Origin: Sulfitobacter sp. OXR-159
GTDB lineage: Bacteria; Pseudomonadota; Alphaproteobacteria; Rhodobacterales; Rhodobacteraceae
DNA: 64,000 nt
NCBI RefSeq assembly: GCF_034377145.1
Contig: NZ_CP139707.1
Location: 1,063,001 to 1,127,000, forward strand
Direction of reading: 5' to 3'
This document shows, piece by piece, positions 35,653-43,856 of this stretch (positions are counted from its first letter, which is position 1; each line of letters starts with the position of its first letter). Below the pieces are notes generated by a model. The model was not told the origin of the DNA. It was given only the letters and a program-made list of their open reading frames with translations, and did no database searches. The translations under genes were made by a program, and so were the position numbers.

Positions 35653-37101
35653 ATGTTGGATATACGACCTGTCGGATATGTCGTGGGCCTTTTGGTGGCC
35701 GTGCTTGGCCTTGCCATGATCATCCCGATCTTGGTCGATCTGGCCGAGGGCCGGGGCCAATGGTGGGTCTTCGTCGAAAGCGCGCTGATCACCACGTTGG
35801 GCGGCGGTATGATCGCCCTTGCCAGCGCCAATGGGGTCCGCGAAGGGCTCACCATCCAACAGACATTTATGCTCACCACCGGCGTCTGGCTGATGCTGCC
35901 GCTGTTCGGGGCCTTGCCCTTCGTGCTGGGCGCGACCGATGCCAGCGTCACCGACGCGATGTTCGAGGCGATGTCGGGGCTGACGACCACCGGGGCCACG
36001 GTGCTGACCGGATTGGAAGACCTGCCCAAGGGCCTGCTGATCTGGCGCGGTATTCTGCAATGGCTGGGCGGCATCGGTATCGTCGTGGTCGCCATGGTGT
36101 TCCTGCCCGAGTTGCGGGTCGGTGGTATGCAGATTTTCAAATCTGAATCCTTTGACACCTTTGGAAAAATCCTGCCCCGCGCGGGGCAAATCGCGACTCA
36201 GATTTCGGTGATCTACCTTTGGCTGACGCTGGCTTGTATGCTGAGCTATCTTGCCCTCGGGATGAGCACATTTGACGCGACGGTTCATGCACTGACCACT
36301 GTATCGACTGGGGGATTTTCCAACTACGATGCCTCGTTCAGCACCTTCTCTGGCCCCGCCGAATATGTCGCGGCGATCTTTATGATCCTCGCGGCCCTGC
36401 CTTTCGTGCGCTACGTGCAGCTTATCAACGGCAACCCCGTAGCCCTGCACCGCGACCCGCAGGTGCGCGGCTTTTTCATGACCTTGATCTTTCTGGTGGT
36501 GATTGTCTTTTTCGTCCTGCGCAGCGGCACGACCTACGAGTCCGAGCGGATCTTGCGGGAAGCGATCTTTAACATCACCTCCATCATCTCGGGCACCGGC
36601 TATGCGTCGGCGGATTATATGAAATGGGGCAGCTTCGCCGTGGCGCTGTTCTTTTTCATTGGCTTGATCGGCGGCTGCGCGGGCTCGACCACCTGTTCGA
36701 TCAAGATCTTCCGTTATCAATTGCTCTTTGCCTCGATCCGCGCGCAGTTGCGGCGGATCCGCTCGCCCCATGGCGTCTTTACCCCGCGCTATGATGGCCG
36801 CCCGGTGGGGGCGGACGTGCTGAGCTCGGTGATGTCGTTCTTCATGTTCTTCGTCGTATCGCTCGGCCTGATCTCGGTCGCGCTGAGCCTGACGGGGTTG
36901 GATTTCGTCACCTCCGTCTCGGGCGCAGCGGCGGCACTGGCAAACATCGGCCCGGGACTGGGAGAGATCATCGGCCCTGCGGGGAATTTCAGCAGTCTCA
37001 ACGACACGGCGAAATGGATTCTGATCATCGCCATGTGGATCGGGCGACTGGAATTGCTTGCGGTCTACGTCATGTTCACCGCCAAGTTCTGGCGCGCTTG
37101 A
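35653..37101 (+). CDS. trkH: Potassium uptake protein TrkH
   Basis: The 482-residue membrane protein is the K+ channel subunit of the Trk system, working with cytoplasmic TrkA. Four half-pore motifs with filter-like glycines are seen, including AMSGLTTTGATVL, TTVSTGGFSNYD, TSIISGTGYAS and AALANIGPGLG. About ten membrane segments and the length match E. coli TrkH. trkA is not adjacent. The start at 35653 is the first in the family frame; the sequence before it has no ribosome site of note. Confidence 0.95.
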   Translation: MLDIRPVGYVVGLLVAVLGLAMIIPILVDLAEGRGQWWVFVESALITTLGGGMIALASANGVREGLTIQQTFMLTTGVWLMLPLFGALPFVLGATDASVTDAMFEAMSGLTTTGATVLTGLEDLPKGLLIWRGILQWLGGIGIVVVAMVFLPELRVGGMQIFKSESFDTFGKILPRAGQIATQISVIYLWLTLACMLSYLALGMSTFDATVHALTTVSTGGFSNYDASFSTFSGPAEYVAAIFMILAALPFVRYVQLINGNPVALHRDPQVRGFFMTLIFLVVIVFFVLRSGTTYESERILREAIFNITSIISGTGYASADYMKWGSFAVALFFFIGLIGGCAGSTTCSIKIFRYQLLFASIRAQLRRIRSPHGVFTPRYDGRPVGADVLSSVMSFFMFFVVSLGLISVALSLTGLDFVTSVSGAAAALANIGPGLGEIIGPAGNFSSLNDTAKWILIIAMWIGRLELLAVYVMFTAKFWRA

Positions 37102-37107
37102 AACGCG

Positions 37108-37136
37108 AAAGGGCGGCGCCGATGGCACCGCCCTTT
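37108..37136 (+). terminator. Hairpin terminator between trkH and the convergent gene
   Basis: AAAGGGCGGCGCC-GAT-GGCACCGCCCTTT forms a 13-bp stem with one mismatch, starting 7 bp after the trkH stop. It can serve both strands. Confidence 0.7.
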
Positions 37137-37167
37137 GTCTTTGTCGCTTGGGGCTGAGCCCCCCGCG

Positions 37168-39054
37168 TTACTCCCAGCAGCTTACCAAGACGGTCATCCC
37201 CTGCGCGCGCAGCGTCAGATCGCGCGGCGCGATCGGGCCCGTGGCCCCTTGCGCCTGTTTGCTGCCCAAGCCTGCGTCTTGCGCCGCCTTAAGGATCACA
37301 CTTCCATCAAGGGCAAAGCTCACGTCTTCGGGCAGTTTGCGGTCCGCCTCGGTCTGGGGAAGCAACATGCCCACCACATGGCCATTCTCGTCAAAGACCG
37401 GCCCCCCGGCATCACCGGGCTGGGCGTTGACCGATAGGCGTTTGAGGTTTTCATCCCCGTTCAGCCCCTTGAGGTCCGACAGCGCGCCAAAGGTCAGGGT
37501 CGCGGCGCTCAGCACCCCTTCGTAGGAGTAGCCCGCGACAGAGATTTCCGATTGCAGGCGCGGGGCCGCGTTGCTGAATTCGGCCACGGCCAGCGGGGCG
37601 AGACGGCTTTCGGGTTTGAGCAGCGCAAGCCCGCGTGCGTCATCGGTGGCGATCACAGTGGCATCGGTATCCGCGTCCAGCGTTACCCGGGAGCAGGAGG
37701 CGACAACCTCGCTTGTGGTGACAACCGCGCCATTGCCGTCGATGAAAAAGCCGCTGCGGGCGATCTTGGGCTGGCGGATTTGCAGACCCGCGACCAGATC
37801 AATCGCCTGCGCGTCGCTGTTGCCTGCGGCGGCGTCCAACACGCCGGGCAGGCGGGTCAGGCTTTTGGACATCTCAGCCACCACGCGGCGGCGGCGGTCT
37901 TCGTCCCCGGCGGGCCAGATCAGGGTGAACCCTTTGATTTGACCGTTTTCCAGCGAGACCTGCGTCTGGCTGATGATGCTGCCGTTCTCGCCGATCAACT
38001 CAAAGGAGTTGCGCTTGCGTTCGCGCGGGCCATCCAAGGGGACGATCTCAAGCGTTTGCATGATGTCATAGAGACCGTAGAGCGTATCTTGGTTGCCCGG
38101 CTGGCTGATCAACAGCACCCTTGCGCCGATGTTGCCGCTGGTGTCGTAATGGGCGAAGGGCGGCTCGTAGCGGGCGAATTCGACCTCAGCCGTGGGCATC
38201 ATAACCTCGATCCCGGCTTTCTCATCGCGCACCATTTGCAGGCCCAGCCCATCGAGCACGGCATTATACTGCGCAATCAGCGCGGCACGCTGTCGGGTGG
38301 TCAGCACGCCAGTCTGGTCATATCCGTTCGCCGCCTGCCACGCCCCCATAGAGGCGCGGGTGCCCCGGCCAAAGGCACCATCAATCGCGGCGTCGTAAAA
38401 ACCGGCCCATTGCAGGGCGATTTGCAGGTCTTTGCGCTCTTGCGCCGAGAGGGCGCGTTCCGAACGGCGCGCCTCTGCCGGGGTTTCATCCGGCTCTGGC
38501 GGGGTGGGGGCCGGAGCGGTTTCGGCCTCTGTTTCTGCATCAGCGACTTCAATCTCGCCCTCAGTCTCGCCTTCAATCTCGCCTTCGGTCGTTGTCGCGT
38601 CGAGCGGGGTTGTGGTGACGTCAGGGGTGGTGCTGCCCGCTGCGGCTTCCTCTGGCTCAACGCCATCTACGCCTGCGGGGGCGTCGATCACGCCGGTTTC
38701 GAGAACGTTGTCGCCCACAGGCCAGAACTGCTGCTGGAAACGGCTGGACTGCTGGATGAAGCTGTCACGCGGCACCAGACCATCGCGCACATAGCTGCGC
38801 AGCACCAGTTCCGCATCTTCGCGCCGGTAGGGGCCCACAGCGATGCCGTACCAACCGCCGCCAAGGGAAAAGCCATTCACGTCATCCAACAGGGTCTCAT
38901 AGGCGCGCGCACGGTCGGTGGCTTCGGCTAACGAGGGCTGCGCCTCAATCTGAACCCAAACGATATCCTCCGCCGATTGCGCCCGCGCAAGGCTGGCCCA
39001 AGACAGGCTCAGGGCCAAGAAGATCGCCACCGGGGCACGTAGAATTCGCTTCAT
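37168..39054 (-). CDS. Secreted trypsin-like protein with peptidoglycan-binding domain, catalytic residues lost
   Basis: The 628-residue protein has a signal peptide (residues 1-25, ending ASLARA), an N-terminal SPOR-like region, an acidic, Thr/Glu-rich linker with repeated GEIEGE units, a PG_binding_1 domain (about 205-265: DLQIALQWAGFYDAAIDGAFGRG) and a C-terminal trypsin fold. By comparison with DegP in this window, the triad is replaced. His of TNNHV is Glu in VTTSEVV, Asp of KTDIALLK is Gly in ARGLALLK, and Ser of GNSGGP is Ala549 in GDAGGP. It is probably a pseudo-enzyme acting by binding in the cell wall. The frame is intact. Confidence 0.85.
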   Translation of the reverse strand: MKRILRAPVAIFLALSLSWASLARAQSAEDIVWVQIEAQPSLAEATDRARAYETLLDDVNGFSLGGGWYGIAVGPYRREDAELVLRSYVRDGLVPRDSFIQQSSRFQQQFWPVGDNVLETGVIDAPAGVDGVEPEEAAAGSTTPDVTTTPLDATTTEGEIEGETEGEIEVADAETEAETAPAPTPPEPDETPAEARRSERALSAQERKDLQIALQWAGFYDAAIDGAFGRGTRASMGAWQAANGYDQTGVLTTRQRAALIAQYNAVLDGLGLQMVRDEKAGIEVMMPTAEVEFARYEPPFAHYDTSGNIGARVLLISQPGNQDTLYGLYDIMQTLEIVPLDGPRERKRNSFELIGENGSIISQTQVSLENGQIKGFTLIWPAGDEDRRRRVVAEMSKSLTRLPGVLDAAAGNSDAQAIDLVAGLQIRQPKIARSGFFIDGNGAVVTTSEVVASCSRVTLDADTDATVIATDDARGLALLKPESRLAPLAVAEFSNAAPRLQSEISVAGYSYEGVLSAATLTFGALSDLKGLNGDENLKRLSVNAQPGDAGGPVFDENGHVVGMLLPQTEADRKLPEDVSFALDGSVILKAAQDAGLGSKQAQGATGPIAPRDLTLRAQGMTVLVSCWE

Positions 39055-39209
39055 CGTTACTCAACTCTCGCAAAACCAAATCCGAGCCAGATTACGCCGG
39101 AAAGCGGCGCAAATGCCATGGCAAAGGGGGCGAATTTCTCACAAAGCTGCGATTGACCCCCATGGATTGCAGACGTAGGAAAGGCGCGCATCATTAAGGG
39201 GCAATCACA

Positions 39210-40157
39210 ATGTCTGACGCGGCGCAGAAACCACGCTCTTTTCAAGAGATCATCCTTGCATTGCAGAGCTATTGGGCGCGGCAGGGCTGCGCAATCTTGC
39301 AACCCTATGACATGGAAGTGGGCGCGGGCACCTTTCACCCGGCCACCACGCTGCGTAGTCTCGGCACGCAGCCATGGGCCGCGGCCTATGTTCAGCCCTC
39401 GCGCCGCCCCACTGACGGGCGCTATGGTGAGAACCCCAACCGCTTGCAGCATTATTACCAATACCAAGTGCTGATCAAACCCAGCCCGCCCAATCTGCAA
39501 GAACTGTACCTTGGTTCGCTCGAAGCCATTGGCATCGACATGGCGCTGCATGACATTCGCTTTGTCGAAGACGACTGGGAAAGCCCGACGCTGGGCGCGT
39601 GGGGTCTGGGCTGGGAAGTCTGGTGCGACGGAATGGAAGTGTCCCAGTTCACCTACTTCCAACAGGTTGGCGGCCATGACTGCCACCCCGTCTCGGGTGA
39701 GCTGACCTATGGGTTGGAGCGTTTGGCGATGTATGTACTGGGCGTTGATCACGTGATGGACATGCCCTTCAACAGCCCCGATGCGCCGATCCCGCTGACC
39801 TATGGCGATGTGTTCAAACAGACCGAAGAAGAATTCGCGCGCTGGAACTTTGACACCGCCAATACAGAGGTGCTGCTGGATCAGTTCAACGAGGCTGAGG
39901 CGCATTGTCAGTTCATCCTCGAACAGCCCGCCGAAGATCCCAAAACCGGGAAACGCATCGTCATGGCGCATCCGGCCTATGACCAATGCATCAAGGCGAG
40001 CCACATCTTCAACCTGCTCGACGCGCGCGGCGTGATCTCGGTGACCGAGCGTCAGGCCTATATCGGGCGCGTGCGGGCCTTGGCCAAACAATGTGCCGAT
40101 GCCTTCGTGCAGACCCGCGCGGGCGGCTGGACGCCTGAGGCGGATAGCGTGGCATGA
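39210..40157 (+). CDS. glyQ: Glycine-tRNA ligase alpha subunit
   Basis: The 315-residue alpha chain of the bacterial tetrameric glycyl-tRNA synthetase. Start [19 protein letters not shown] and motifs [32 protein letters not shown] and [22 protein letters not shown] are diagnostic. Its stop overlaps the start of the DUF6446 gene by 4 bp. The beta chain (glyS) follows 1.5 kb downstream, separated by the DUF6446 and DUF1206 genes. Confidence 0.97.
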   Translation: MSDAAQKPRSFQEIILALQSYWARQGCAILQPYDMEVGAGTFHPATTLRSLGTQPWAAAYVQPSRRPTDGRYGENPNRLQHYYQYQVLIKPSPPNLQELYLGSLEAIGIDMALHDIRFVEDDWESPTLGAWGLGWEVWCDGMEVSQFTYFQQVGGHDCHPVSGELTYGLERLAMYVLGVDHVMDMPFNSPDAPIPLTYGDVFKQTEEEFARWNFDTANTEVLLDQFNEAEAHCQFILEQPAEDPKTGKRIVMAHPAYDQCIKASHIFNLLDARGVISVTERQAYIGRVRALAKQCADAFVQTRAGGWTPEADSVA

Positions 40158-40669
40158 GCGGCAAGGTCGTCGGTATTGTGATCCTTGTATCCGCACTGAT
40201 CGCCGGGGCTGCACTCTATTATCTGCAGATCTATGGATTTTACGACGATGTGCCTGAGGCTAAGGTCGAACTGGTGTCGCTTACTTCGCAAGAGCCGGAA
40301 GAGATTGCCACGACCAACCTGCGGGCCATCGATGCCGACAGTTCTCCGATCCGGTTCCGTGCCTGCTTTGAGCATGACATGAGCCTCGCCATGGCGACCG
40401 AGACCTATGAGATGACCGACCCCACCGATCCGCGCAACGCGCCGGGCTGGTTCGATTGTTTCGACGCCCCCGCCATCGGGGCCGAGATTGAGGCCGGCAC
40501 CGCGCTGACCTTCCTTGGCGGCAAGAACGTGCACTACGGCGTCGACCGGATCGTGGCGCTGACCGATGACGGGCGTGGCTACATCTGGCATGAGCTGAAC
40601 GACTGCGGCGAGAAGTCCTATGACGGCACCGTGGTAGGAGAGGCTTGCCCCGAGCGTCCCGCCGACTGA
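40154..40669 (+). CDS. DUF6446-type single-pass membrane protein between glyQ and glyS
   Basis: The 171-residue protein has one N-terminal membrane helix ([21 protein letters not shown]) and a periplasmic domain with [25 protein letters not shown] and the C-terminal [12 protein letters not shown]. Four Cys could form disulfides. It fits the DUF6446 group found in Rhodobacterales between glyQ and glyS. Function unknown. It overlaps glyQ by 4 bp, so it is made with the synthetase, though why an exported protein is coupled to it is unclear. Confidence 0.75.
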   Translation: MSGKVVGIVILVSALIAGAALYYLQIYGFYDDVPEAKVELVSLTSQEPEEIATTNLRAIDADSSPIRFRACFEHDMSLAMATETYEMTDPTDPRNAPGWFDCFDAPAIGAEIEAGTALTFLGGKNVHYGVDRIVALTDDGRGYIWHELNDCGEKSYDGTVVGEACPERPAD

Positions 40670-40698
40670 TCTTAAACGCAAGCGCGGCCTGTTTGCGC

Positions 40699-40724
40699 GG
40701 AACCTTTTGGCGCTGCCGAACGCT
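40699..40724 (+). promoter_or_regulatory. Candidate ECF-type promoter upstream of the DUF1206 gene
   Basis: GGAACCTTTTGG begins at 40699. Seventeen bases after GGAAC comes CGCT (40721), close to the GGAAC-N16/17-CGTT pattern of alphaproteobacterial general stress ECF sigma factors. It lies about 50 bp before the start codon. The identical 12-mer occurs before the SleB gene (46472). Confidence 0.4.
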
Positions 40725-40750
40725 TGTCCCCACATAGAACGGGGGCGAAA

Positions 40751-41566
40751 ATGTCGGAAAAAACACATGAGGGGCTGAAATGGGTGATGCGCGCGGGCTA
40801 CGGCGCGCGCGGGGTGATCTACACGATCATCGGGGGGCTGGCCCTATTGGCCGCCGTCAAAAGCACCCAAGCCTCGGGCACGAAAGACGCCCTCGCGGCG
40901 CTGCGGGATGAGCCATACGGTATTCCGGCACTCATCGCGATCGGCATCGGGCTACTTGCCTATCTGGTCTGGCGCGTGGCTGCGGGCGTGAAGGATGTCG
41001 AAGATCACGGGACCGACGCCAAGGGGCTGATCGCGCGGTTGGGGCAAGTCACTACTGGGCTGATCCACGGCGGTATCGGCGTTTCCGTTCTGGCCTTGGC
41101 GATGAGCGGAAAAAATTCCGGCGGCAGTTCCGCGCAGGACTGGACGCAAAAGCTGATGGCGATGCCCGCCGGGCGCTATATCGTGGCCGCAGGCGCGCTG
41201 ATCTTGTTGGGCGCAGGCATCTACTATGCATACAAAGGTTGGAGTGGGAAATATAAGGGCCATCTGGCGCGCACCCAGTTCACCGAAAGCATCGACCCCA
41301 TCGTGAAGGTTGGCCTGCTTATCTATGGCGGTATCTTGGGGTTGGTTGCCTTTTCACTGGGCTATGCGGCGCTGACCGCGAACCCCTCACAGGCCGGCGG
41401 TCTGGGCGAGGCGCTGCAAAGCCTGCGCGGCATGGCCTTTGGGCGTTTCCTATTGGGCGGAGCCGGGCTGGGGCTGATTGGCTTTGCGGTCTATAACTTC
41501 GTCGAAGCGGGCTACCGGGTGGTGCCGAAATTCTCCGACCCCGATATCCGCACCTTGTTGGATTAA
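40751..41566 (+). CDS. DUF1206-family membrane protein
   Basis: The 271-residue protein consists of three similar two-helix units, the DUF1206 layout: each begins with an RAGYGARGVIYTIIGGLAL-like segment (here near residues 14, about 95 and about 190), followed by a second helix. Function is unknown; members are often stress-associated. It lies between the DUF6446 gene and glyS but appears to have its own upstream signal. The start ATG 40751 is preceded by GGGGGCGAAA, a modest ribosome site. Confidence 0.88.
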   Translation: MSEKTHEGLKWVMRAGYGARGVIYTIIGGLALLAAVKSTQASGTKDALAALRDEPYGIPALIAIGIGLLAYLVWRVAAGVKDVEDHGTDAKGLIARLGQVTTGLIHGGIGVSVLALAMSGKNSGGSSAQDWTQKLMAMPAGRYIVAAGALILLGAGIYYAYKGWSGKYKGHLARTQFTESIDPIVKVGLLIYGGILGLVAFSLGYAALTANPSQAGGLGEALQSLRGMAFGRFLLGGAGLGLIGFAVYNFVEAGYRVVPKFSDPDIRTLLD

Positions 41567-41658
41567 ACGCAGGGCGGGGGGCTAGACCCTCCGCCTAGCA
41601 CTCGTTATCCAAGCCCCCGATGAGACGCCGCCATCGCGGCAAGAATTGGGGGCCGCCC

Positions 41659-43782
41659 GTGCCAGATCTGCTGATTGAACTTTTCTCCGAAGAAATCCCT
41701 GCGCGGATGCAGAAACGCGCGGGCGAAGACCTGCAAAAGCTGGTGACCAACGGTCTGGTCGAAGCCGGTCTGACCTATGGCTCCGCCGCCGTTTTCACCA
41801 CCCCGCGCCGTCTGACGCTGGCGCTTGACGATATGCTTGCCGCCAGCCCGCGGCAGGTCGAAGAACGTAAAGGCCCGAAAGCCGACGCGCCTGAGAAAGC
41901 CATCGAAGGGTTTTTGCGCGGTGCTGAGTTGACCCGTGATCAATTGGAAGAACGCGACACGCCCAAAGGCAAAGTTTTCTTTGCTAAGATCGAAAAGCCA
42001 GGCCGCCCTGCGGCTGAGATCGTGGCCGAGGTGCTGGAACAGACCATCCGCAATTTCCCGTGGCCCAAGTCGATGCGGTGGGGCACGGGGAGCCTCAAAT
42101 GGGTCCGCCCGCTGCATTCGATCCTTTGCGTCATCAGCGATGAGGCGGGGGCCGAGGTGGTGCCGCTGACCATCGACGGCATCGCCGCTGGCAATACCAC
42201 GCGCGGGCACCGTTTCCTTGCACCGGCTGAGATCGAAGTCTCGGGGTTCGAGGATTATCAAGACAAACTCGCGCGCGCCTTCGTCGTGCTCGGCCCTGCC
42301 GCGCGGGCGGACACGATTTGGCATGACGCCACCAACATGGCCTTCGCCGCCGGGTTGGAGGTGGTTGAAGACCCAGGGCTTCTGGCCGAAGTTGCCGGGC
42401 TGGTTGAATACCCCGTCGTGCTGATGGGCCGCATCGGCGCGGATTTCCTCGGCCTGCCGCCTGAAGTGCTGCAAACCTCGATGAAAGAACACCAAAAGTT
42501 CTTTTCCGTCCGCAATCCGAAGTCGGGTCAGATCGAGCGTTTCGTCACCGTTGCCAACCGCACCACCGCCGATGAGGGTGCCACGATCCTTGCGGGCAAC
42601 GAAAAAGTGCTCGGCGCACGGCTGTCGGATGCGAAATTCTTCTGGGACAACGACCTGCGCACCGTGACCTCGGGCGCGGGGATGGAGACTTGGGTCAAGG
42701 CGCTGGAAAACGTGACCTTCCATAACAAGCTCGGCACCCAGGCCGAGTTGATCGACCGCATGGCGACCCTCTCGCGTGAGCTTGCCCCGCTGGTCGGCGC
42801 CGACGCCGATGAGGCCGAGCAGGCCGCGCGGGTGGCCAAGGCCGACCTCAGCTCCGAGATGGTCTATGAGTTCCCCGAGTTGCAAGGCCTGATGGGCAGC
42901 TACTACGCGCGCAAGGCCGGGATGTCGGATGCCGTGGCCGATGCGGCGAAAGATCACTACGCGCCGCTGGGGCCGTCCGATGATGTGCCGACTGAGCCTG
43001 TTTCGATTGCCGTGGCTTTGGCTGAGAAGATCGACAAGCTGACCGGCTTCTGGGCGATTGATGAGAAGCCAACCGGGAGTAAGGATCCTTTTGCGCTGCG
43101 CCGCGCGGCTTTGGGGGTTATTCGGATTTTGGTTGAGAATGACCTTTCTGTTCAGACACGGCTCACTCTTAATGAGGGTTTCAATGCCCATGCGGTAAAC
43201 GTCGCGCGTGCTATGGATATCCTAAAGTTGCAGGAAGGTTGGCAGGACGATCAGATCGACAACCTCCTCTCCTTCATCCACGACCGCCTCAAAGTCTACC
43301 TGCGCGACCAAGGCATCCGTCACGATATCATCGACGCCTGCATCGCGATGGACGGCAGCGACGATCTGACCCTCTTGGTCAAACGCGCCCGCGCCCTGTC
43401 GGAAACGCTCAAAACCGACGATGGCGAGAACCTGATCCAAGGCTTCAAGCGCGCCAACAACATCCTCAGCCAAGCCGAAGAGGCCGACGGCGTGGAATAC
43501 TCCTTCGGCGCTGATCCGAAGTTTGCGGAAACCGAAGCCGAGAAAGACCTCTTTGCCGCGCTCGACAAGGCCGAAGCCAAGATCACCCCGGCGATGGCGG
43601 CGCAGGATTTCTCGACGGCGATGGCGGCGATGGCCGACTTGCGCGGGCCGATCGATGCGTTTTTCGAAGCGGTTCAGGTCAATGCCGACAACCCCACCGT
43701 GCGGCGCAACCGGCTTAACCTCCTGAGCCGTATTCGCACGATCTGTAGCGCCGTGGCGGACTTGACCAAACTGGATGGCTGA
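41659..43782 (+). CDS. glyS: Glycine-tRNA ligase beta subunit
   Basis: The 707-residue beta chain carries tRNA recognition and an HD-type domain. The family start is (V/M)PDLLIELFSEEIPARMQ, so a GTG at 41659 is chosen over the ATG 13 codons upstream. Conserved stretches include RRLTLALDDM, WPKSMRWGTGSLKWVRPLHS, EHQKFFSVRNPKSGQ and NKLGTQAELIDRM. Codons between about 43020 and 43240 prefer T or A third positions, unlike the rest of the gene, though the protein stays normal. A clean terminator follows. Confidence 0.95.
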   Translation: MPDLLIELFSEEIPARMQKRAGEDLQKLVTNGLVEAGLTYGSAAVFTTPRRLTLALDDMLAASPRQVEERKGPKADAPEKAIEGFLRGAELTRDQLEERDTPKGKVFFAKIEKPGRPAAEIVAEVLEQTIRNFPWPKSMRWGTGSLKWVRPLHSILCVISDEAGAEVVPLTIDGIAAGNTTRGHRFLAPAEIEVSGFEDYQDKLARAFVVLGPAARADTIWHDATNMAFAAGLEVVEDPGLLAEVAGLVEYPVVLMGRIGADFLGLPPEVLQTSMKEHQKFFSVRNPKSGQIERFVTVANRTTADEGATILAGNEKVLGARLSDAKFFWDNDLRTVTSGAGMETWVKALENVTFHNKLGTQAELIDRMATLSRELAPLVGADADEAEQAARVAKADLSSEMVYEFPELQGLMGSYYARKAGMSDAVADAAKDHYAPLGPSDDVPTEPVSIAVALAEKIDKLTGFWAIDEKPTGSKDPFALRRAALGVIRILVENDLSVQTRLTLNEGFNAHAVNVARAMDILKLQEGWQDDQIDNLLSFIHDRLKVYLRDQGIRHDIIDACIAMDGSDDLTLLVKRARALSETLKTDDGENLIQGFKRANNILSQAEEADGVEYSFGADPKFAETEAEKDLFAALDKAEAKITPAMAAQDFSTAMAAMADLRGPIDAFFEAVQVNADNPTVRRNRLNLLSRIRTICSAVADLTKLDG

Positions 43783-43790
43783 CCGCTGAG

Positions 43791-43814
43791 GGGGCAAGAT
43801 CCCTTGCCCCTTCT
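43791..43814 (+). terminator. Intrinsic terminator of glyS
   Basis: GGGGCAAG-ATCC-CTTGCCCC followed by TTCT forms a perfect 8-bp stem, 8 bp after the glyS stop. It lies between glyS and the dikinase gene, suggesting that the latter has its own promoter or depends on readthrough. Confidence 0.7.
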
Positions 43815-43856
43815 GCCTCAACCCCTATGCTGCACCGGAACGATTAAGGTGCCGCA

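Noticed and set aside
35278..37128. A 616-codon minus-strand frame across DUF1127 and trkH
   Set aside because: It covers two recognised plus-strand genes and is strongly His/Gln/Arg-rich, the usual mark of antisense reading of membrane protein codons.
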